Source: Fen-330 sp050008465
Lineage (GTDB): Bacteria; Acidobacteriota; Terriglobia; Bryobacterales; Bryobacteraceae
Reading direction: 5' to 3'
NCBI GenBank assembly: GCA_050008465.1
Contig: JBEKMO010000007.1
Span: 1-64,000, forward strand
Length of the DNA stretch: 64,000 bases
Part shown: positions 60,438 through 64,000 of the stretch, piece by piece
Position numbering within the stretch: position 1 is the stretch's first letter
Layout: the number at the start of each line of letters is the position of its first letter
Made by a program: the position numbers and the translations under genes
The notes under the pieces: generated by a model
What the model was told of the DNA's origin: nothing
Databases searched by the model: none
The model's input: only the letters and a program-made list of their open reading frames with translations

Positions 60438-62357
60438 CTAACTGCCCAATCCCTGTAGCGTCGCGAGCACTCGCAGCGGCGCCGGCAGAGAGTGCAGTTG
60501 GAAATGCGGACTCAGGAACATGACCGCGCGATAGACGCCCGGGCGGCCAGGAACGTCGGTGACTTCGACACTTGCATAGGCGAGGGGATACAGCGCCTTG
60601 GTCTCGGCGCCGGCTGCGTCCGGGTAGACATAGCCCATGATCCAGTCGTTGAGGTATTGCTGACATTCGGTGGCGGACGCGAACCTGCCGGTCTTATCGC
60701 GCAGGATCGCCTTCAGGAAGTGCGCGAATCGCGACACGGCCATCACGTACTCCAGCCGGGCCGAAGACGCGGCAGTGGCCGTAGCCGCTTCCGTCTCGAA
60801 CACCTTGGGCTTGTGACAGGAGGGGACGTCCTGGAACACCGCCATCGAGGTGCGCTTGCGATGCAACAGCGGAACGAAACCCGCTTTGACCAGTTCCTGC
60901 GCGCGGCGTTCGCCGATTGCGATCTCGGTAGGGCACTGGATTTCGGCATCGTCGTCGTCGCTCGGGAAGCAGTGGGTGGGGAGGCCCTCCACCAGGCCGC
61001 CGGCCTCCTCCCCTCGAATCGCCGCGCACCAGCCGTGGGAATGAAACGCGTTCGCCAGCCGCGCGGCCAAAGCGTAAGCGGAGTTTCCCCAAAGGTAGCC
61101 GGCATGCTTCCTTCCCCCGGCGAACTCCTCATACTGAAACGCCTCCACCTGCGCGGCGGCTTCGCCGTAGGGAGGTCGCAGGAGAATGCGCGGCAAGACC
61201 AGCGCGGCGTGTTTCGAATCCTCGGAGTCCCGGAACACCCTCCACTTGGCATGGAACGCGGTATCGAAGACCTTGCCGATATCGCGCGGCCGGTTCAGCT
61301 CCGTGAAATCGTCGAGGTTGAACATGTCGGGGCTGGCGCCCGCAAGGAAAGACACGTGCGCGGAGGCGGCGACGCTGGAGATGCTCTCGAGAAGCCCGAC
61401 ATCCTCGGGGCCGGAGCTGAAGTAGTAGTCGCCCACCAGGACCGCGAACGGCTCGCCACCCACGATCGTGTATTCCTCGTCGTACAGCTTCTTGAAGAGA
61501 GCGCTTTGGTCGAACTCCGGCGCTCGTTGAAAGTCGCGGTGCAACTCGTCGCCAGTGGCATGGAGTACGCGAATCTTGAGCAGCGGCGAGACCGGGGTCC
61601 GGCTGACCAGGTACTCCAGCCCTCGCCAGGCCGCTTCCAGCCGCTGGAACTCGGGATGGTGCATGATCTTGGACAACTGGAGGGAGAGTTCCCGATCCAT
61701 GGAAGCGATGCGCGCCGAGAGCATCGACTCGGTGTCTTTCGATACCGCCATGCGGCCGGCCAGGAACTCAACGAAGAACTCCCGGACCCACTCCTTCCCC
61801 AGTTCCCGCTCCTCGAGATTCCTCCCCAGGCGGCCCCGGGTCGCGATTTCTTCCAGCAGGCCTCCTGCAGGGAGCGTGCCCTGGAGCTGGGCCGCCACCC
61901 GGTCGAGAGACTCCGGGCTGTGCACGATTCCCTGAAGAGAGTCCTCCAGCGCGTCGTTCATCGAGGCGCGCAGGTGCGCGAGGCTGGTGCGCCTCTCGAG
62001 CAGTTCGCGCAGCAGTGGCGCCTGTCTTGCCACGTTCTCCGGCTCGAAGTCGCACAGCCCGCGAAACCGCAGCTCCACGCGCAACGGCGCGTCACCCGGG
62101 GCCAGCGTGTTTTCGACTTCGAAGGCCAGCCGGGGCCCTGAGACGCGCAGGACGTCGTCGAAATTCTCCCGGTCGATCTGGAAGAACCTCCGCTCCGCGA
62201 GTTTCAGCGGAGGTGTTTCCGGTTGTCCCAGAAGATCGGCAAGCACCCCGACGACACAGGGGAGTTCCCTGGCCTGGACGGTGTCTCCGATCTGGACGTC
62301 GTAGGTGATGTGCACGGAAGGCTTGCGCGGCCCGTGCTTCTCGTTCTCCTCTGCCAT
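60438..62357 (-). CDS. tssBC: Type VI secretion sheath protein, natural TssB-TssC fusion
   Basis: Product of 639 residues. Residues 10-130 match TssB/VipA (VHITYDVQIGDTVQARELPC, then IDRENFDDVLRVSGPRLAFE, LCDFEPENVARQAPLLRELL). Residues about 215-639 match TssC/VipB (ASMDRELSLQLSKIMHHPEF, RLEAAWRGLEYLVSRTPVS, GVLVGDYYF-type AVLVGDYYFSSGPEDVGLLE, FLAGASPDMFNLDDF). The linker at 130-215 has no obvious homology. In classical systems these are separate proteins that co-assemble into the contractile sheath; here they are one chain. GGAGG lies 8 bases before the ATG. It is the last gene of a minus-strand run with a WD40 protein and a SUMF1 protein. Confidence 0.85.
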   Translation of the reverse strand: MAEENEKHGPRKPSVHITYDVQIGDTVQARELPCVVGVLADLLGQPETPPLKLAERRFFQIDRENFDDVLRVSGPRLAFEVENTLAPGDAPLRVELRFRGLCDFEPENVARQAPLLRELLERRTSLAHLRASMNDALEDSLQGIVHSPESLDRVAAQLQGTLPAGGLLEEIATRGRLGRNLEERELGKEWVREFFVEFLAGRMAVSKDTESMLSARIASMDRELSLQLSKIMHHPEFQRLEAAWRGLEYLVSRTPVSPLLKIRVLHATGDELHRDFQRAPEFDQSALFKKLYDEEYTIVGGEPFAVLVGDYYFSSGPEDVGLLESISSVAASAHVSFLAGASPDMFNLDDFTELNRPRDIGKVFDTAFHAKWRVFRDSEDSKHAALVLPRILLRPPYGEAAAQVEAFQYEEFAGGRKHAGYLWGNSAYALAARLANAFHSHGWCAAIRGEEAGGLVEGLPTHCFPSDDDDAEIQCPTEIAIGERRAQELVKAGFVPLLHRKRTSMAVFQDVPSCHKPKVFETEAATATAASSARLEYVMAVSRFAHFLKAILRDKTGRFASATECQQYLNDWIMGYVYPDAAGAETKALYPLAYASVEVTDVPGRPGVYRAVMFLSPHFQLHSLPAPLRVLATLQGLGS

Positions 62358-62379
62358 GAAAGCTACCTCCCTCCAGCAA

Positions 62380-63369
62380 TCAGGGAAGCTCCTGGAGGAA
62401 CCGCGGGCTGTATCGCGGCTTCACGCGCTCCCAGATCCTGATGTGGTTGTCCGCGGCTGCCGAGGCAAGCGCGGTTCCCTCCGGACTGAACTCGAGGCAC
62501 TCGACCGCCAGCCGCCCACTCTCGAGAGTTAGCGCCAGGCGGCCGGCGGGCAATTCCCACAGCCTCACCTCCCCGTCGGAGCTTCCCGAGGCCAGCATCG
62601 AGCCGTCGGAGCTGACCCCCAGGCACAACACCGAGTGGCGGTGTTCCCGCAGGACCTGTTTCAGCGTCCAGGTGGCAGTCTCCCAGCACTTGATTCGGGC
62701 GTCCCTGCTACAGGAGAACAGGGCCTCGCCATCGGGCGTGAACCGCAGGCAATGCACGGTGTCTCTATGGGCGGTGAGGGTCCGCAACGGCGCACCCGTC
62801 CGCGCATCCCAGCAGCGCAGTGTTCCGCCTCTGCCGGCGGAGGTCAACAGGCGCCCGTCGGGGCTGAAAACAACCGAATGCAGCACTTCCTGCCCGCTGT
62901 CCCAGTCCAGGATCGAGCGGCCGGCGGCGATGTCCCATACGCGGATGACGCCGTCATATCCGCCCGATGCCAGCACTCCGTCCTGGGGATGGAATGAGAG
63001 CGAGAGAACCGCCCTGGAATGCCCGAGAAGATCTTGCTCGACCGCGCCGGTTGCGATGTTCCAGAGAACGATCCTTCCGGCGATGCCGGAGGCTGCCAGC
63101 ACGCCGCCAGCGGGGCTGAAACACAGGCAGGTCACCGTGCCGTCAAGCGCTCTCAAGGTCCGGCAACGGTCTCCGGTCACCGCATCCCTGACCTCGATGG
63201 CTCCATCGGCCCCCCCGGAGAGCAGCCACCGCCCGCCAGGACTGAAAGCCAGGCGAAGCACGCCCTTTCCCGCGCCGGCCAGGGTCCGGTTGAGCCGGAA
63301 GATGGGGGCCGGAGGTAGGGGCAGGGTTGAACTTGAGGAACCCTCAACAATCGGCGTTCGCCCGGGCAT
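62380..63369 (-). CDS. WD40 repeat protein
   Basis: Protein of 329 residues made of about seven WD40 repeats forming one beta-propeller (for example LRLAFSPGGRWLLSGGADGA, LSLSFHPQDGVLASGGYDGV then IRVWD, and CLEFSPEGTALASAAADNHI then RIWE). It has no signal peptide or membrane helix and so is probably cytoplasmic. The gene lies 22 bases before the TssB-TssC gene and behind a SUMF1 gene. Bacterial WD40 proteins often act as scaffolds beside kinases or secretion genes; its role in this locus is inferred. Confidence 0.88.
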   Translation of the reverse strand: MPGRTPIVEGSSSSTLPLPPAPIFRLNRTLAGAGKGVLRLAFSPGGRWLLSGGADGAIEVRDAVTGDRCRTLRALDGTVTCLCFSPAGGVLAASGIAGRIVLWNIATGAVEQDLLGHSRAVLSLSFHPQDGVLASGGYDGVIRVWDIAAGRSILDWDSGQEVLHSVVFSPDGRLLTSAGRGGTLRCWDARTGAPLRTLTAHRDTVHCLRFTPDGEALFSCSRDARIKCWETATWTLKQVLREHRHSVLCLGVSSDGSMLASGSSDGEVRLWELPAGRLALTLESGRLAVECLEFSPEGTALASAAADNHIRIWERVKPRYSPRFLQELP

Positions 63370-63522
63370 AGGCTCGGTTCATTCCTTGAATGGCACTGTT
63401 CTGGCTCGTGCGATTATATCCCATCCACCGCTTCAGCCACCGTGTTTCCTGCCCGGCGGCGCATTGTTCCCCTACGCGTCCTGCAATGATGGCCACGGTT
63501 CGCTCCCGCGGCGAGAGGACGC

Positions 63523-64000
63523 TCAAGGCGCCGGGAGCACGCACCGGAATCCGTAGTCGTGGTTCCGGCTCTGGCTCCCGGTGGTGAAGCGGGCGCCGGA
63601 GGTGCGGAGAGCCTTCGGGCGATCGCTGAAGGCGCCGCCCCGCAATACCCTATCGTCGCCGGAGGTGGCCCCGAAGGGGTCCGTCAGAGCGCTGGCCGCA
63701 TAGGGCGCATAGGAATCCTGGCACCACTCCCGCACGTTGCCCAGCATGTCATACAGCCCGAAGGCGTTGGGCGCCTTCTGGGCCACCGGATGGGTCTTGT
63801 CCCCGTCCTTCCGGCCGTACCAGGCGATTGCGTCCAGGTTGGCGTAGAAAGCCTTCTGGCAGCCGGCCCGCGCGGCGTATTCCCATTCCGCCTCGGTTGG
63901 CAGCCGGCCGCCCGCCCACTTGCAGAAGGCTCCGGCTTCCTCCCAACTGACGTTGCCCATGGGGTGTTTGGCTTCCTGCCAGTCCTGGTTGTAGCGAGGC
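63523..64000 (-). CDS. SUMF1/formylglycine-generating-enzyme-like protein, 5' part outside window
   Basis: C-terminal 159 residues of a SUMF1 (FGE-sulfatase) domain protein; the frame is open to the right window edge. Typical motifs are HPMGNVSWEEAGAFCKWAGG, RLPTEAEWEYAARAG, FGLYDMLGNVREWCQDSYAP, DRVLRGGAFSD and a final YGFRCV. The active-site cysteine pair of true FGE is not evident, so it is likely a non-sulfatase binding member. SUMF1 proteins such as TagR are known in type VI secretion loci. Bases 63370-63522 downstream hold no gene. Confidence 0.85.
   Translation of the reverse strand, partial: PRYNQDWQEAKHPMGNVSWEEAGAFCKWAGGRLPTEAEWEYAARAGCQKAFYANLDAIAWYGRKDGDKTHPVAQKAPNAFGLYDMLGNVREWCQDSYAPYAASALTDPFGATSGDDRVLRGGAFSDRPKALRTSGARFTTGSQSRNHDYGFRCVLPAP

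Overview
The window is high-GC DNA, mostly GC-rich third positions, with long gene-dense stretches. It looks like a soil acidobacterium of the Bryobacterales/Solibacter type. The reasons are several: YD-repeat (RHS) secreted proteins with an N-terminal fibronectin-like region, ECF sigma/anti-sigma operons, BsuPI-, CAP- and PEGA-like exported proteins, a carboxy-terminal tail of a TonB-dependent receptor, large multi-spanning glycosyltransferase-39-like proteins, hopanoid genes (hpnI, hpnE), bacillithiol synthesis (bshA) and short palindromic intergenic repeats. This assignment is inferred from gene content; no rRNA or tRNA gene was recognised.

Layout. 1-4.7 kb: a frameshifted RHS/YD-repeat protein coupled to a small secreted protein. 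4.8-6.8 kb: an ECF sigma operon with a small putative anti-sigma protein, a membrane protein and a membrane-bound two-[4Fe-4S] protein. 7-12 kb: secreted proteins, a YjdF-like membrane protein and a polar amino-acid ABC transporter with a fused binding protein/permease. 12.1-16.5 kb: a Ycf46-like AAA ATPase and a DUF4258/DUF2283 toxin-antitoxin-like pair, set between an intact comM and two scrambled comM fragments. 16.6-27.5 kb: an array of glycosyltransferase-39-like membrane proteins, at least two of them broken (in-frame TAG codons; an internal deletion plus a C8-tract frameshift). Between them lie shredded gene pieces (AbiEii tail, beta-sandwich tail, PCMT head), an IPT/TIG protein and a GT2 enzyme. 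27.6-41 kb: core metabolism (bshA, ilvD, trxA, glgA, thrS, hpnI), a NarL-type histidine kinase and a second sigma/anti-sigma pair. Three copies of an ATTGACGATT-armed palindromic element and a perfect 27-bp inverted repeat lie between these genes.

41-52 kb: a very large lipoprotein-like hybrid histidine kinase; two tandem TrpE-TrpG fusion genes, the first with a destroyed amidotransferase active site; then hpnE and fsa. 52-57 kb: an NtrC-type regulator, its probable sensor kinase, a proline-rich lipoprotein and a cupin. 57-60 kb: an OmpA-type lipoprotein, a methyltransferase, small proteins and an alpha/beta hydrolase. 60.4-64 kb: part of a type-VI-secretion-like locus on the minus strand with a SUMF1-domain protein (cut by the window edge), a WD40 protein and a natural TssB-TssC sheath fusion.

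The most notable observations are the duplicated TrpEG pair with a pseudo-amidotransferase domain, the TssB-TssC fusion, the palindromic element family, the comM/toxin-antitoxin mosaic, and the decaying glycosyltransferase array with amber codons and a homopolymer frameshift.
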